A stretch of 7,087 bases of DNA from Microbacteriaceae bacterium (GTDB lineage: Bacteria; Actinomycetota; Actinomycetes; Actinomycetales; Microbacteriaceae): positions 1 to 7,087 of the forward strand of contig CANFKN010000067.1 in the NCBI GenBank assembly GCA_947447385.1, read 5' to 3'. The notes beneath the pieces were generated by a model. It had not been told where the DNA came from and searched no databases. It worked only from the letters and a program-made list of their open reading frames with translations. The position numbers and the translations under genes are program-made. Below are positions 7,011-7,087 of the stretch, one piece after another. Position 1 is the first letter of the stretch. Every line of letters begins with the position of its first letter.

Positions 7011-7087
7011 CAAGTTATCGGCTTATTAGTACCGGTCAGCTCCATGGGTCTTTAGTCCCCACTTCCACATCCGGCCTATCAACGCAG
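7011..7087 (-). rRNA. rrl: 23S ribosomal RNA, 3' end (partial, cut by window edge)
   Basis: The minus strand reads GTTGATAGGCCGGATGTGGAAG, then CATGGAGCTGACCGGTACTAATAAGCCGATAACTTG, the conserved 3' terminus of actinobacterial 23S rRNA. About 77 nt are inside the window and the rest lies beyond base 7087. The mature 3' end is placed near 7011 from the GCCGATAACTTG motif and may be off by a few bases. It is transcribed toward 5S. Confidence 0.95.

Noticed and set aside
6726..7013. Minus-strand 95-aa open frame
   Set aside because: It runs across the whole 5S rRNA gene and the 23S-5S spacer and resembles no protein; it is a chance frame over RNA.

Overview
The window looks like a chromosomal stretch from a small-genome actinobacterium, most likely in or near the Microbacteriaceae. 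This is inferred from four things: a eukaryotic-type NADP isocitrate dehydrogenase that begins VSKIKV, a Streptomyces-like secreted alpha-amylase, a 5S/23S pair of high-GC Gram-positive type, and an actinobacterial-style paired ABC exporter. Base composition is only a little above half G+C by eye, which would fit freshwater lineages such as the Rhodoluna/Aquiluna group. That placement is a guess, not a sequence match.

Layout from left to right. An intrinsic terminator (1-30) closes a minus-strand icd gene (58-1272, 404 aa). A 127-bp divergent gap separates icd from a plus-strand secreted GH13 alpha-amylase (1400-2911, 503 aa). The amylase is convergent with a two-gene minus-strand operon. The 128-bp gap between them holds a strong bidirectional terminator hairpin (2928-2964) and about 2.4 copies of a GC-rich 26-bp tandem repeat (2974-3036). 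The operon consists of two full-length ABC exporter half-transporters, upstream 4842-6719 (625 aa) and downstream 3040-4845 (601 aa), overlapping by ATGA. Upstream of these, on the same strand, lies the 3' end of a ribosomal RNA operon: the 23S 3' end (7011-7087, cut by the window edge), a spacer of about 100 bp, 5S rRNA (about 6787-6904) and a perfect 9-bp-stem terminator (6743-6775). The terminator's U-tract ends only 23 nt before the first ABC start codon.

How the genes work together. The two ABC proteins very probably form one heterodimeric exporter. The upstream subunit has the degenerate Walker B (LDD) with a canonical LSGGQ. The downstream subunit has the canonical LDE with an altered MSAGQ. 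Together these make one consensus and one degenerate ATP site. Icd (TCA cycle) and the amylase (extracellular starch or glycogen breakdown) are independent metabolic genes with their own terminators. There is no sign of a mobile element, CRISPR array, tRNA or defence system. I did not find a clearly new biological system. The most notable points are the exporter asymmetry with its Q-loop glutamate, the rrn-to-exporter junction with almost no room for a promoter, the hairpin-forming tandem repeat, and the unusual catalytic-loop sequence in the amylase.
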